Numbered from the stretch's first letter, positions 52,372 to 61,987 are shown. The stretch: DNA of 64,000 bases from CAZSXU01 sp964610505 (GCA_964610505.1 CAZSXU010000001.1:124001-188000), one strand, 5' to 3'. Program-made: numbers and translations. Notes: a model not told the origin generated them from the letters alone.

Positions 52372-52403
52372 TCAGATCGCAGGGAACACTCGGGCGAATT
52401 CGC

Positions 52404-53237
52404 TCAACCCTTGACAGAGCCGAGCGTGAGCCCCGAGACCAACCAGCGACTCACGGCAAGGAAAACGGCGATGGCCGGAAGGGAGACGATCATGGCTCCG
52501 GCGGCGTAGAGGCCCCATTCTGTGGTCATGTTGGACTGAAAGTTCTTAAGTCCAAGGGGAAGCGTGAAGAGGTCCTGATCGTGAATCAGCTGTGCGGCAA
52601 CCAGGTACTCGGACCAGGCCGTCATGAAAGTGAAGAGCGACGTCACGGCGAGCCCGGGAAGGGTCAATGGCAACACGACCCTGAAGTAGGCGGACGGCCC
52701 CGTGCAGCCGTCCAGGCCCGCCGCCTCTTCCAGGCTCGTTGGAATCGTGTCGTAGAACCCCTTCATCTGCCACACGCAGAAGGGCATCGCCGTCGCGCTG
52801 TAGGCCACGATGAGGCCGGCGAACGTGTTCACGAGCCCCAGCTTCGAGAGCATCACATAGAGCGGCAGGAGGAGCATCGTGATCGGAAACATCTGAGTGA
52901 TGAGAAGCCCCGCCAGTCCCGATTGCCGCCCTCGAAACCGGTAGCGGGAGAAAGCGTATCCGGCGGCCGAAGCCAGCGATACACCCACCAGGGTAACCGC
53001 CAGAGCAACCAGCGTGCTGTTGAGCATCCAGCGAAGAAACGGCTGTTCCAACAGCAGGACCCGGTACGACTCGAGGGTGGCGCCCTCCGGAATGATGCGA
53101 AGGGACGTCGACAACAACCGGTCCCCCGGCCGAAGCGAGACGCCGACCACCCTCAGAACCGGGTACACCGCCACCAGGCTGGCCGCCGCCAGGAACGTGT
53201 ACGAAAGAAACGCGCGCACCGTCGCTTTGGGTTTCAT
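52404..53237 (-). CDS. Sugar ABC transporter permease (MalG-like)
   Basis: A 277-residue inner-membrane permease with about six hydrophobic segments. It has FLRWMLNSTLVALAVTL and the EAA loop (TSLEEAAGLDGCTGPSAYFRVVLPL) of the MalG/CUT1 family. Its ATG immediately follows the stop of the MalF-like gene (TAG-ATG). It is the last gene of the importer operon. No ATPase gene is linked. Confidence 0.9.
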   Translation of the reverse strand: MKPKATVRAFLSYTFLAAASLVAVYPVLRVVGVSLRPGDRLLSTSLRIIPEGATLESYRVLLLEQPFLRWMLNSTLVALAVTLVGVSLASAAGYAFSRYRFRGRQSGLAGLLITQMFPITMLLLPLYVMLSKLGLVNTFAGLIVAYSATAMPFCVWQMKGFYDTIPTSLEEAAGLDGCTGPSAYFRVVLPLTLPGLAVTSLFTFMTAWSEYLVAAQLIHDQDLFTLPLGLKNFQSNMTTEWGLYAAGAMIVSLPAIAVFLAVSRWLVSGLTLGSVKG

Positions 53238-54125
53238 CTATACCCCGCCTCCCGCTTCCACCCGCGAGCGCTTGAGGAACGTCATCCCGAGCGTCAGGAG
53301 AATCAGGAAGATGATCATCGATAGGGCGGCCGCGTACGCATACCGGTACAGGAAGAAAGCCGATCGATAGACGTAGGAAACCAGAATGTGCATCTGATCC
53401 GCCGGTTCGCCTCCGTTGGTCACCAGCCATACGACATTGAGATTGTTGAAGGTCCAGATCGTCCCCAGCACGACGGCGGGGATGAGAACGGGCTTCAGGA
53501 GCGGCAGCGTGATGTGGAAGAACTTGCGCAGGGCGGACGCCCCGTCCACGTCCGCCGCTTCCCACAGTTGTCGCGGAATCGATTGCAGTCCCCCAAGGGC
53601 CACGATCATCATGAAGGGGACCCCCAGCCAGATGTTGGTCACGGCGCACGCCGTAAAGCTCCCCGGCAGGGTCTTCAGCCAGTTGACGGGCGGAAGGTGC
53701 AGCCATCGGGTGAGCATGAGGTTGATGTCGCCGAATTCGGAATGGAACAGACCCCGCCAGGTGAGCGCCGTGATGTACTGCGGGACCGCCCACGGGAGGA
53801 TCAGGAGCGTTCGGAACACCGCCCGCCCCTTGAGATTCTGGTTCAGCACCATCGCCAGAAGGATGCCCAGAGACACGTGAGCAACCAGATTCACGGCCGT
53901 CCAGAGCGCCGTCTTCCCCAGGAGTCCGTAGAATACAGGATCTTCAAAGACTCGTCGGTACTGATCCAGGCCGACCAGAGACCAATCCCGAAAATGCCGC
54001 ATGCTCATGTTCGAGAACGAGATGACGACGTTGAAACCGAAGGGATAAAGCACCACCAGGAGAAGAACGATTGCGGCCGGCGCAATCAGGAGATATGGGA
54101 TGCGTCGTCCAGCCAAAACACTCAC
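53238..54125 (-). CDS. Sugar ABC transporter permease (MalF-like)
   Basis: A 295-residue permease with about six membrane segments. It has the N-terminal YLLIAPAAIVLLLVVLYPFGFNVVISF, FRTLLILPWAVPQYITALTWRGLF, and the EAA loop (IPRQLWEAADVDGASALRKFFHITLPL). It is the single-domain form, shorter than E. coli MalF. GTG 54125 follows GGAG closely, 36 nt after the binding-protein stop. It pairs with the MalG-like permease. Confidence 0.9.
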   Translation of the reverse strand: MSVLAGRRIPYLLIAPAAIVLLLVVLYPFGFNVVISFSNMSMRHFRDWSLVGLDQYRRVFEDPVFYGLLGKTALWTAVNLVAHVSLGILLAMVLNQNLKGRAVFRTLLILPWAVPQYITALTWRGLFHSEFGDINLMLTRWLHLPPVNWLKTLPGSFTACAVTNIWLGVPFMMIVALGGLQSIPRQLWEAADVDGASALRKFFHITLPLLKPVLIPAVVLGTIWTFNNLNVVWLVTNGGEPADQMHILVSYVYRSAFFLYRYAYAAALSMIIFLILLTLGMTFLKRSRVEAGGGV

Positions 54126-54161
54126 TCCGGCCCTCGGCTTGTCTCCTTGTCACTCCCTCGC

Positions 54162-55409
54162 CTACTCATTCATTTCCGCGATCTTCCGCTCCGCCAGCGC
54201 CTGCATATCGCGGGCCGCGTCGGCCGGGGATTTCGTCCCCGCCATCACGGACTGATACTGGGGCCTCATGGCATCCCAGATTGCCCGCATCTCCGGCACG
54301 ACGGGCATCGGCCGGCCGGCCTCCAACTGATGGAGTGATTGGCGAAGAACCTCGTCCTGTGTGACAATGGGCGACTGCCGCGCGGAGATTCGCGCGGGAA
54401 TCGTATGGAGTACGCGACTGAACTCGAGCTGGACATCTTCGCTCGTCAGGAATTCCAGAAGTTCCAGAGCCCGCTCGAGCCTCTCTCCCTCAACGTTGAC
54501 GTTGATCGAATATCCCTTGGCCGACACCATCGGGGCCGGCCAGAGGCCCGTTTCCTTGATCATCGGAATTCGCGCCACTCCATAATCGATTCCGGCCTTG
54601 CCGTACCCACCCCAGGCCCAGGACCCGTTGATGATCATCGCCGCCCGGCCGCTCTTAAAAAGCGCATCGGCCGTTTCGCGGTCCGCATCCAGCGGGGCAA
54701 TCTTGTGGCGCGCCGGCAGATCATGTGCGAACCGGAGGGCGGCTTCCATCTCGGGGGTCCCCAGCGTGGGGTGCGCCTCGGCATCCATCACCCATCCCCC
54801 GAAACCGCTCAGGAAAGGGATGAAAAAGAAAGGCTCGCTGTAGTTCCAGACCAGAGCGTACCGATCGGGATTCCCGTCCCCATCCGGATCGCGCGTCAAC
54901 TCCCTGCCCATGCGGATGAGCGCCTCCGAATCCTTCGGCGGCTCTGACACCAGCGAGCGATTGTACACCAAGGCGACGTGATTCCCCACGCGATCGCCGA
55001 TCTGGTAGAGGTGCCCGCGGTAGGTGACCAGCGCTCCTTCGGCCCAATCGGAGGAATCCAGATCCACCAGATCTTCCAGCGGGCGAATGAGGCCCATCGC
55101 TTCGAAGGGGCCGACCTGATCCGCCGGACCGTACACGAGATCCGCGCCCGATCCGGCGAGGGCCGCCGTCTGGAAGTGGGTTCGAAGCTCTTCGGTTTCC
55201 TTGTAGAGCTGTGTGACTTCCCGGCCCGGGTGCGAGCGCATGAATCGCTCGATCTGGATCTGAAGAACGTCCTTCCCCTCCCCCTCCATCTGGTGCCAGA
55301 TCGATAGAGGCCGATCGTCGCCGCCCGTGCCGCAACCGGAAAGAAACGCCGGGCCCATCACGGCCGTGATTAGAGAGAACAGAATGATCCACCGGACCGG
55401 ATGGCTCAT
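54162..55409 (-). CDS. Sugar ABC transporter substrate-binding lipoprotein (MalE-like)
   Basis: A 415-residue extracellular solute-binding protein of family 1. The signal ends in a lipobox (AFLSGC, Cys near 26). The mature part has IWHQMEGEGKDVLQIQIERFMRSHPG, LVYGPADQVGPFEAMGLIRPL, NRYALVWNYSEPFFFIPFLSGFGG and AMIINGSWAWG, consistent with maltodextrin-type binding proteins. GGAGGA lies 7 nt before ATG 55409. It leads the operon and diverges from the GH97 glucosidase gene, so the likely ligand is an alpha-glucan oligosaccharide. This is inferred from context. Confidence 0.9.
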   Translation of the reverse strand: MSHPVRWIILFSLITAVMGPAFLSGCGTGGDDRPLSIWHQMEGEGKDVLQIQIERFMRSHPGREVTQLYKETEELRTHFQTAALAGSGADLVYGPADQVGPFEAMGLIRPLEDLVDLDSSDWAEGALVTYRGHLYQIGDRVGNHVALVYNRSLVSEPPKDSEALIRMGRELTRDPDGDGNPDRYALVWNYSEPFFFIPFLSGFGGWVMDAEAHPTLGTPEMEAALRFAHDLPARHKIAPLDADRETADALFKSGRAAMIINGSWAWGGYGKAGIDYGVARIPMIKETGLWPAPMVSAKGYSINVNVEGERLERALELLEFLTSEDVQLEFSRVLHTIPARISARQSPIVTQDEVLRQSLHQLEAGRPMPVVPEMRAIWDAMRPQYQSVMAGTKSPADAARDMQALAERKIAEMNE

Positions 55410-55567
55410 CTCAGAATCCTCCATTGGGAAAGCCCGCCCGGCTGGATTGTAGGGGGCGCACTCCGATTCTGTCCACGGGAAACCGGGGCGTCCCGCCCAT
55501 TCGCCCTTTCGCCCATTCACCCATTCGTACTATCATGTCCGCGGGCTACGAATTCAAGGAGGCACGG

Positions 55568-57604
55568 ATGACATTTCGAGTGGTCATGTTCTGGATGCTC
55601 ATGGCTCCGATCTTCGTCTTTCCACCTTCGGTACCGGCCGAAACGGTTGCGGAGACGCAGACCATCGCCTCGCCCGACGGCCGAGTCGAAATCGCGTTCA
55701 TGCTCGACGACGGCGTCCCATTCTATACGATCTCGCGGGAGGGAAGAGATATCCTCGGAAAGTCGCGGCTCGGGTTCGTGTTGAAGGGCGTGCCGGCTCT
55801 CGATCGCGGTTTTTATATCGACGGCGTGGAGAGAATCTCCAGCGACGAGGTCTGGACGCAGCCCTGGGGCGAGGTCAAGAACATCCGGGACCTTCACAAC
55901 GAACTCTGCGTCCGCCTTCGGGAACAGGAACCTCCCGGCCGGCAAATGGACCTCGTCTTTCGCGTGTTCAACGACGGCGTGGGATTTCGCTATGAGCTCC
56001 CGCGGCAGCCCCACCTCCAAACCATCGAGATCATGAATGAGCGGACGGAGTTCGCTCTGGCGGGGGATTACGCGGCATGGTGGATCCCGGCGTTCATGGA
56101 CAATCGGTACGAGTACTTGTACGAGCGCTCGCCGGTGAGCGAGCTCGGGGCGGTCCACTCGCCCCTGACTCTGGAGGCCGGCGAGAATCTATTCCTCTCC
56201 ATCCATGAGGCCGCTCTTACGGACTACGCCGCCATGGCGTTGGTCCGAACGACCGGCACTACGCTCGAGTGTGATCTGGTTCCCTGGTCCGACGGGGTGA
56301 AAGTGAAGGGGCGGACGCCGATGGCGACGCCCTGGAGAACCCTTCAAATCGCCCCCGACGCCGGCGGGCTCATCACCTCGTATCTCATCCTCAATCTCAA
56401 CGAGCCGAACGCGCTCGGAGACGTGTCCTGGGTTCGGCCGGGAAAGTACGTCGGCATCTGGTGGGGTATGCACATCGGCAAGTACACCTGGGGGTCGGGA
56501 CCGAGGCATGGGGCCACCACCGAGAACGCGAGACAGTACATCGACTTCGCCGCAGCGCACGGCATTCGGGGAGTGCTGATCGAGGGCTGGAACACCGGGT
56601 GGGACGGAAACTGGATCCAGAACGGAGAACTCTTCAACTTCACCGAGCCCTACCGGGATTTCAGTCTCTTCGAGGTGGCCGCCTACGCGGCCTCCAGGGG
56701 CGTCGGAATCATCGGCCATCACGAGAACGGCGCCGCCATCGACAACTACGAGAGCCAGATGGAGGACGCCTTCGATTTCTATGACCGCTATGGGATCGAC
56801 ATCGTGAAAACCGGATACGTCGGCACGCGCACGAACGGCGTCGAGTGGCACCACGGGCAATATATGGTGGAGCACTATCGGAAAGTGGTCAAAGCGGCGG
56901 CCCGACACCACATTATGCTGGACGTCCACGAGCCCATCAAGGATACGGGCATACGGCGCACGTACCCCAACATGATGACCCGAGAAGGCGCTCGGGGAAT
57001 GGAGTACGACGCCTGGAGCCGGGACGGCGGCAATCCCCCCGAGCATGCGACCATTCTTCCCTTCACCCGTCTCCTGGCCGGGCCGTTCGATTTCACACCC
57101 GGCATCTTCGACCTCTTCTTCGACGAGTACAAACCGGAGAATCGATCGAACACGACGCTCGCCAAGCAGCTGGCCTTCTACGTCGTCATCTACTCGCCGC
57201 TCCAGATGGCGGCCGACCTTCCGGACAACTACGAGGGCCACCCGGCTTTCCGGTTCATCGAGGACGTTCCGACCGATTGGGAAGACACCCGGGTGCTCCA
57301 CGCCAAGATCGGAGATTACGTGACCATCGCCCGAAAAGACCGCTCGAGCGATGATTGGTACATCGGAAGCCTCACGGATGAGAATGGGCGAACGCTCGCG
57401 GCCGACCTATCGTTTCTCGATCCCGGGCGGACGTACGTCGCAGAGATCTACGCCGATGCAGCCGACGCCGACTGGGACACCCATCCGCTGGCGATCGACA
57501 TCTACGAGGAAAAGGTGGACCGATCGACGACGCTGACCCTCCGCCTGGCTCCCGGCGGCGGGCAGGCGATCAGGATCCGCGCGGGCGACAAGGCGGCACG
57601 GTAA
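55568..57604 (+). CDS. GH97 alpha-glucosidase (SusB-like, inverting type)
   Basis: A 678-residue exported enzyme (signal peptide to about 24). It has the N-terminal beta-sandwich (SPDGRVEIAFMLDDG), the catalytic barrel (WWGMHIGKYTWGSGPRHGATT, GIRGVLIEGWNTGWD), and a C-terminal sheet domain. VKTGYVG (413-419) has Gly where retaining GH97 enzymes have a nucleophile Asp. HEP (Glu455) and GMEYDAW (Glu479) correspond to the base and acid of inverting SusB-type enzymes. AAGGAGG fixes ATG 55568. It is divergent from the sugar importer, so it probably releases glucose from malto-oligosaccharides in the periplasm. Confidence 0.9.
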   Translation: MTFRVVMFWMLMAPIFVFPPSVPAETVAETQTIASPDGRVEIAFMLDDGVPFYTISREGRDILGKSRLGFVLKGVPALDRGFYIDGVERISSDEVWTQPWGEVKNIRDLHNELCVRLREQEPPGRQMDLVFRVFNDGVGFRYELPRQPHLQTIEIMNERTEFALAGDYAAWWIPAFMDNRYEYLYERSPVSELGAVHSPLTLEAGENLFLSIHEAALTDYAAMALVRTTGTTLECDLVPWSDGVKVKGRTPMATPWRTLQIAPDAGGLITSYLILNLNEPNALGDVSWVRPGKYVGIWWGMHIGKYTWGSGPRHGATTENARQYIDFAAAHGIRGVLIEGWNTGWDGNWIQNGELFNFTEPYRDFSLFEVAAYAASRGVGIIGHHENGAAIDNYESQMEDAFDFYDRYGIDIVKTGYVGTRTNGVEWHHGQYMVEHYRKVVKAAARHHIMLDVHEPIKDTGIRRTYPNMMTREGARGMEYDAWSRDGGNPPEHATILPFTRLLAGPFDFTPGIFDLFFDEYKPENRSNTTLAKQLAFYVVIYSPLQMAADLPDNYEGHPAFRFIEDVPTDWEDTRVLHAKIGDYVTIARKDRSSDDWYIGSLTDENGRTLAADLSFLDPGRTYVAEIYADAADADWDTHPLAIDIYEEKVDRSTTLTLRLAPGGGQAIRIRAGDKAAR

Positions 57605-57831
57605 CAGGGCCACCCGGCGACAAGACGACAACTGCCGAGAGGCGAAAGCCGAAGACAGACCTGGATAACGCCGTCCACCGGGTCTCAGCAGACAATCCGA
57701 TCCCCGGTGGAGGGGGTGAAGGGGCACGCTTCCAGATGCGCATAGGCGGAGATGGAGGTTGGATCCCAACTGCGGGTTTCGCACGGTGCGGGGGTCCGGG
57801 CCCCGCTTCTCCGTTTCTCTCTTTCTCCAAA

Positions 57832-57872
57832 GTTTCGGGCACAGAGGAAACGTCCCAGCCTGTGCCCGAAAC
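57832..57872. repeat. Inverted repeat between convergent genes
   Basis: Arms GTTTCGGGCACAG and CTGTGCCCGAAAC (13 bp, perfect) with a 15-nt loop, between the GH97 gene and the Cys-rich gene. It may serve as a shared transcript end. The rest of 57605-57900 has no visible gene. Confidence 0.75.
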
Positions 57873-57900
57873 TCCTGGAGGATCTGTAATGAAGCCGTGA

Positions 57901-58686
57901 CTACCGGTAGAGCTTCTTGAGCTCCGACCAGGTGTTCTTCTCCGTGGCCAGTGCGCCGCTGCACCCGACATACGCGTAAGCGATCCACTCCGTGTAGAAT
58001 CGGTCGTTCCCGCAGGCACCCTCGTAGTCCATCGTCAGCGGCTCAGGAGACCCCTTCGCCTGGCAGTAATCCACCGAACTGCGATAGATGTATGAATGAC
58101 CCGAACAGCGCCACTCGGCCTCGCAGGTCGCTGTTCGGTTCCGATCGTTGGCGTCCGAGTACGGGGTGCAATCCCGAGGGGTCTTCACGGAGGCGATCGC
58201 GATGAATGTGCAGCCGTCGCAGGGAAGTTCGAGATCACCCAGAGCAAAATACTGGAACGGATCCGCCGGATCGACATGATAGTCGTAGAAACCGGCCAGG
58301 GGGCTGCCCACCGGACAGCAGGACTCGTCGGCACAGTACAATTCCACGTCGATGCGCCCGTAGCAGGTCAGGCGGTTCCACGCCCACAGGATCCCGCCCA
58401 GGCTGTTGCAGTCGTCGCAGCCGTCCTCGCAATCACTCAAGTCGAAGCACACACCGATCTTCGCCGGTGCTCCAAGATCGACCCAGGCCGTCCCGTTGTA
58501 ACCCGCCCACCAGTACACCCATCCGGAACAGATGTTGAAGTACCCCAGTTTGCATTCGTCCTCCGCCGTCTGGCCGGTGGGGGCGGCAATTCCGTGCTCC
58601 GCATGGATGTAGTGGCTGAACGGTTCCGCAAGACTGGGTCCGGCAAGCACTACGGTCAGTGACAGAAAAATCATAGCTGTTCGCAT
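57901..58686 (-). CDS. Secreted cysteine-rich protein of unknown function
   Basis: A 261-residue exported protein: signal peptide to about residue 20 (SLAEP), then a mature domain with about 18 Cys residues (roughly 7%), many in pairs or close clusters (DCEDGCDDC, ESCCPVG, CDGC). This suggests many disulfides or metal binding. It contains GWVYWWAGYNG near 55 and WAWNRLTCYGRID. I recognise no family. ATG 58686 has AAGGAGG 6 nt upstream; ATG 58689 is too close to it. The neighbours are unrelated. Confidence 0.72.
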   Translation of the reverse strand: MRTAMIFLSLTVVLAGPSLAEPFSHYIHAEHGIAAPTGQTAEDECKLGYFNICSGWVYWWAGYNGTAWVDLGAPAKIGVCFDLSDCEDGCDDCNSLGGILWAWNRLTCYGRIDVELYCADESCCPVGSPLAGFYDYHVDPADPFQYFALGDLELPCDGCTFIAIASVKTPRDCTPYSDANDRNRTATCEAEWRCSGHSYIYRSSVDYCQAKGSPEPLTMDYEGACGNDRFYTEWIAYAYVGCSGALATEKNTWSELKKLYR

Positions 58687-59019
58687 CATCCTCCTCCTTC
58701 GCGATTCCCTCGGGCACTCGCTTCAAATGTGCCGGGCCGGGCACGAGCGCCACTTTCCCGGAATCCCTGTTGGGGCGCGACCCTTTCGACGCCCACAGGA
58801 TCGACGCCCCGAGGCTGTTTCTTGAGCATTTTGTTGGGATTCTTGCGGACTGCCGCCGGCCGAATTGTGTTTTTTGCGATCTTCTGAGCAGAGTTTGCGG
58901 AAGGCGACGGAAAGCGGAGAACGGCCGCCGGCGGCCGCCAAGTTCCTTGACCCGCGTTGAGACTTCCTGCTAGGCTTCGCTGTCAACTCGAACCGTCGCA
59001 AGTGAAAGGATGGCGTGGC
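58687..59019. other. Divergent intergenic region
   Basis: No gene is seen. The promoter of the M24 peptidase gene is at 58947-58976. Confidence 0.55.
58947..58976 (+). promoter_or_regulatory. Promoter of the M24 peptidase gene
   Basis: TTGACC (58947-58952) and TAGGCT (58971-58976) are 18 nt apart, 43 nt before the start codon. Confidence 0.55.
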
Positions 59020-60222
59020 ATGGACCTCACACCGGCGGAAGAACTCGGTCGGCGGATTGTGAAACTCCAGGAAAGAATGGCGGCCATGTCGTGGGATGCG
59101 GCAATCATCATTCTCGTGGCCGATCTGTTCTACTTCTCCGGCACCGCCCAGGACGGCGCGCTCGTGGTTCCCAGATCCGGAGATCCCGTTCTACTCATCC
59201 GGAAGAGCCTGACGAGAGCTCGACAGGAGAGCCGGCTGCCCGTCATCAAGCCGCTTCGATCCGTCTCACGCCTGCGGGAAGCGCTGTCGGACGCGGGCGA
59301 GGTTCCGCTCAACACCGTGGGCCTGGAGATGGATGTCGTACCGGCGGCCACCTACCTGCGCCTGGTCAAACAGTTTCCCGATACTCAATGGGTGGATGCA
59401 TCCGGCCTGGTCAGGGACATTCGTATGGTCAAGTCCGCCTACGAAATCGAACGCATGCGCAGGGCGGCCGGACAGCTCCGGATCATGTTCGATCGCGTGC
59501 CCGAGATCCTCCGGGTGGGCCTTCGGGAGATCGACGTGTCTGCGGAGCTGGAGGCGGTTCTGAGAAGACAAGGGCACCAGGGCACGATTCGCATCCACAA
59601 GTGGAACTCGGACTTCCACTATGGACCGATCTCATCCGGCCCGGTGGGCTCCTACCCGCACGCCTTCGACGGGCCCGTCGGCACACAGGGTCTCTACGCC
59701 GCGATGCCTCAGGGAGCGGGCTCCCGCGTCATCGGTCCCAACGACCCGGTGATGATCGATTTCGTTTCCGGCTATTCGGGTTACCACGTGGACCAGACAC
59801 GCATGTTCTCCCTGGGCCCGGTCGATGAGAAACTGGCCGAGGCCCACGAGTTTGCCCTGGGCGTCATGCGGAAGATCGAGGACCGTCTCCGTCCCGGGGT
59901 CCGCTGCAGCGACATCTATGAGGACATCATCGCCGATGTCGGCGATCATCCGTGTGCTCCCTACTTGATGGGACACGGGGAGAATCGCGTTCGGTTCTTC
60001 GGGCACGGCGTGGGCCTGGAGCTGGACGAGCTGCCCGTGATCGCCCCGCGATTCGAGGTCCCGCTGGAACCCGGGATGACCATCGCCATAGAACCCAAGG
60101 TATTTCTTCCGGATCTCGGGGGCGTAGGTGTGGAGAACACCTACCTCGTGACGGAGGACGGTTTCGAGAAACTCACCACCAACGACGAAGCCATCAGAGA
60201 TTGTGCCGCCGGGCGTAGTTGA
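59020..60222 (+). CDS. M24 metallopeptidase (Xaa-Pro aminopeptidase-like)
   Basis: A 400-residue creatinase/aminopeptidase-P family protein. The N-terminal creatinase-like domain (to about 155) is followed by the pita-bread domain with the metal ligands Asp in VMIDFVSGYSGYHVDQTRMF (two Asp), His in FGHGVGLELDELP, Glu in IAIEPKVFLPDLGGVGVENTYL (two Glu). All five ligands are present, so it is probably active. It removes N-terminal residues before proline or acts on related substrates. AAAGGA lies 9 nt before ATG 59020. Its last 29 nt overlap the convergent gene at 60194. Confidence 0.9.
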   Translation: MDLTPAEELGRRIVKLQERMAAMSWDAAIIILVADLFYFSGTAQDGALVVPRSGDPVLLIRKSLTRARQESRLPVIKPLRSVSRLREALSDAGEVPLNTVGLEMDVVPAATYLRLVKQFPDTQWVDASGLVRDIRMVKSAYEIERMRRAAGQLRIMFDRVPEILRVGLREIDVSAELEAVLRRQGHQGTIRIHKWNSDFHYGPISSGPVGSYPHAFDGPVGTQGLYAAMPQGAGSRVIGPNDPVMIDFVSGYSGYHVDQTRMFSLGPVDEKLAEAHEFALGVMRKIEDRLRPGVRCSDIYEDIIADVGDHPCAPYLMGHGENRVRFFGHGVGLELDELPVIAPRFEVPLEPGMTIAIEPKVFLPDLGGVGVENTYLVTEDGFEKLTTNDEAIRDCAAGRS

Positions 60223-60733
60223 ACAACCCCCCGGCCTGGAAGATCTCGAGCTGAACGTCGGAAAAGGGTTCCGCCCGGGCGACCGGTTCTCCACCCTTCC
60301 GGATCTCGCCGGTCTCGAGATCGACGTCCACGGTTTCGCCGGAGACGAGTTTCCCCAACGCTTCGTGCAGGATCCCCGGGCTCACCAGGACGGGAAACCC
60401 GGAGTTGATGGCGTTCCTGCGATAGATGGCGCCAAAGGATTCCGCGATCAGAAGAGACACCCCAAGCGCAGCGAAGCAGTCCACCGCTTGCTGCCGGGAA
60501 GACCCGGAACCGAAATTCCGGCCCGCGATGAGGATGTCTCCTTCTTTGATCTTTGAGGGAAACTCATTCCATCCCTCCAGATTGCCGAAAGCGTACCGGC
60601 CCATGTCCCGGATGTCGGTAACCGCCAGGTGGGCGTTGTGATAAATCATGTCGGTGTCGATATCATCGATAGGCCGCCCATCCGAATCCCGGAGGACCCA
60701 GATCCTTCCACCCATCGTCGTGGCTTTCTCCAT
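60194..60733 (-). CDS. Aconitase-family dehydratase small subunit (LeuD-like), copy 1
   Basis: A 179-residue swivel-domain subunit of an isopropylmalate isomerase/homoaconitase-type enzyme. Features are DIDTDMIYHNAH (24-35), AGRNFGSGSSRQQAVDCF with the substrate-binding loop, and AIYRRNAINSGFPVL. It lies 12 nt after the large subunit at 60746 and forms a heterodimer with it. Its tail overlaps the convergent peptidase gene by 29 nt. A second, distinct copy is at 63251. Confidence 0.9.
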   Translation of the reverse strand: MEKATTMGGRIWVLRDSDGRPIDDIDTDMIYHNAHLAVTDIRDMGRYAFGNLEGWNEFPSKIKEGDILIAGRNFGSGSSRQQAVDCFAALGVSLLIAESFGAIYRRNAINSGFPVLVSPGILHEALGKLVSGETVDVDLETGEIRKGGEPVARAEPFSDVQLEIFQAGGLFNYARRHNL

Positions 60734-60745
60734 GTCGATCCTCGT

Positions 60746-61987
60746 CTATTCGGGAGCACAGATCTCGCCGGCGAGAGCGGACGCCGCCGCCACCCGCGGA
60801 CCGGCCAGGTAGGTCTCGCCCGCGCCTTGTTTTCCGCGGAAATTCCGATTGGACGTGCTGACCTGGACCTCGCCTCGCCCCGTCATGCCGATCTGGCCGG
60901 ACGCGCATCCGCCGCAACCCGGATTGCTTACAATGACCCCGGCCTCGTAGAAGATCTCGAGGAGTCCGCGTCCCAGGAGCTCCCCGTACACCTCGCGCGT
61001 GGCCGGAACCACCTTGGCCATCACGTGCGGCGCCACGCGTTTCCCCTTCAACATGGAAGCGGCCGTCTCGAGATCCTCCAGGCGGCCATTGGTGCAAGAC
61101 CCGAAGAACACCGAGTCGACCCGAACGCCTTTCACCGACTCGGCCTCGACCACATCGTGTGGCGCCCCGGGCCGGGAGACCAGAGGCTTGAGGCCGCCGA
61201 TGTCGATGTCCAGATGTTCGACGTATGCTGCGTCCGCATCCGCCGGGATGGGTTCGGCGTCGCGTCCCGAGCGCTCCCGGCAGTACTCCCGCACCTGATC
61301 GTTCGGGGGAAGGAGCGCAATCACCGCCCCCATCTCCGTCGCCTGGCTCGCCAGCGTGATGCGGCCGTCGAGACTCAGATCGTCGATGGCCTCACCGTAA
61401 AACTCCATCGCGCGTCCGAGCCCCCCGGTGGATCCGATCGCGCCGAGGATGGCCAGGTTGAGATCCTTGGCCGTGAGCGGTGGATCCAACCGGCCCTTGA
61501 CCCGCACCCGCATGGACCCGGGCACCTCGTACCAGGTCTTTCCCGTCTTGAAGGCAAATGCGATGTCCTGATCCCCCATCCCCTGCCCAAAGGCGCCGAC
61601 CGCGCCCAGGATGTTGAGATGGCTGTCGGTTCCGACAAGCGTCGTACCCGGGGTGACCAGACCTTGCTCGATCACGACGTGGGAGCCGATGCCCATGTCG
61701 ACGTCGTACACCCGGATTCCGTGCTCGCGCGCGAAGTCTCGGCAGATCTGCTGGTTGTTCGCATACGGGATGTTGTTGGCCGGCACCACGCAGTCGAAGG
61801 TGAAGAACGTGCGGGACGGATCGCCCACCGGGGCATCGGGATACTCCCGCTCCAGATGCCCCACGACGTTGGCTCCGCCGAAATCCCTCGCCGTCCGCAC
61901 ATCCAGCTCCAGCCAGATGATGTTCCCCGGCTCTACGGGATCCGACGTATGCCGCGCGAAAATCTTCTCGATGATCGTTTGTCCCAT
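60746..61987 (-). CDS. Aconitase-family dehydratase large subunit (LeuC/HacA-like), copy 1
   Basis: A 413-residue subunit carrying the [4Fe-4S] cluster. Cluster cysteines lie in VFFGSCTNGR and in NPGCGGC. VGTDSHLNILGAVGAFGQGMGDQDIAFA and STSNRNFRGKQG are family signatures. The length is that of the shorter archaeal-type LeuC/homoaconitase group rather than the 460-residue E. coli form. It works with the small subunit at 60194. Substrate may be isopropylmalate, homoaconitate, citramalate or citrate; sequence alone does not decide. Confidence 0.88.
   Translation of the reverse strand: MGQTIIEKIFARHTSDPVEPGNIIWLELDVRTARDFGGANVVGHLEREYPDAPVGDPSRTFFTFDCVVPANNIPYANNQQICRDFAREHGIRVYDVDMGIGSHVVIEQGLVTPGTTLVGTDSHLNILGAVGAFGQGMGDQDIAFAFKTGKTWYEVPGSMRVRVKGRLDPPLTAKDLNLAILGAIGSTGGLGRAMEFYGEAIDDLSLDGRITLASQATEMGAVIALLPPNDQVREYCRERSGRDAEPIPADADAAYVEHLDIDIGGLKPLVSRPGAPHDVVEAESVKGVRVDSVFFGSCTNGRLEDLETAASMLKGKRVAPHVMAKVVPATREVYGELLGRGLLEIFYEAGVIVSNPGCGGCASGQIGMTGRGEVQVSTSNRNFRGKQGAGETYLAGPRVAAASALAGEICAPE

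Noticed and set aside
49969..52509. 846-codon open frame on the plus strand
   Set aside because: It is antisense to the 795-residue secreted protein, is full of Arg, Val and His, has no ribosome site and no domain. The opposite strand has a signal peptide, repeats, a perfect promoter and a terminator.
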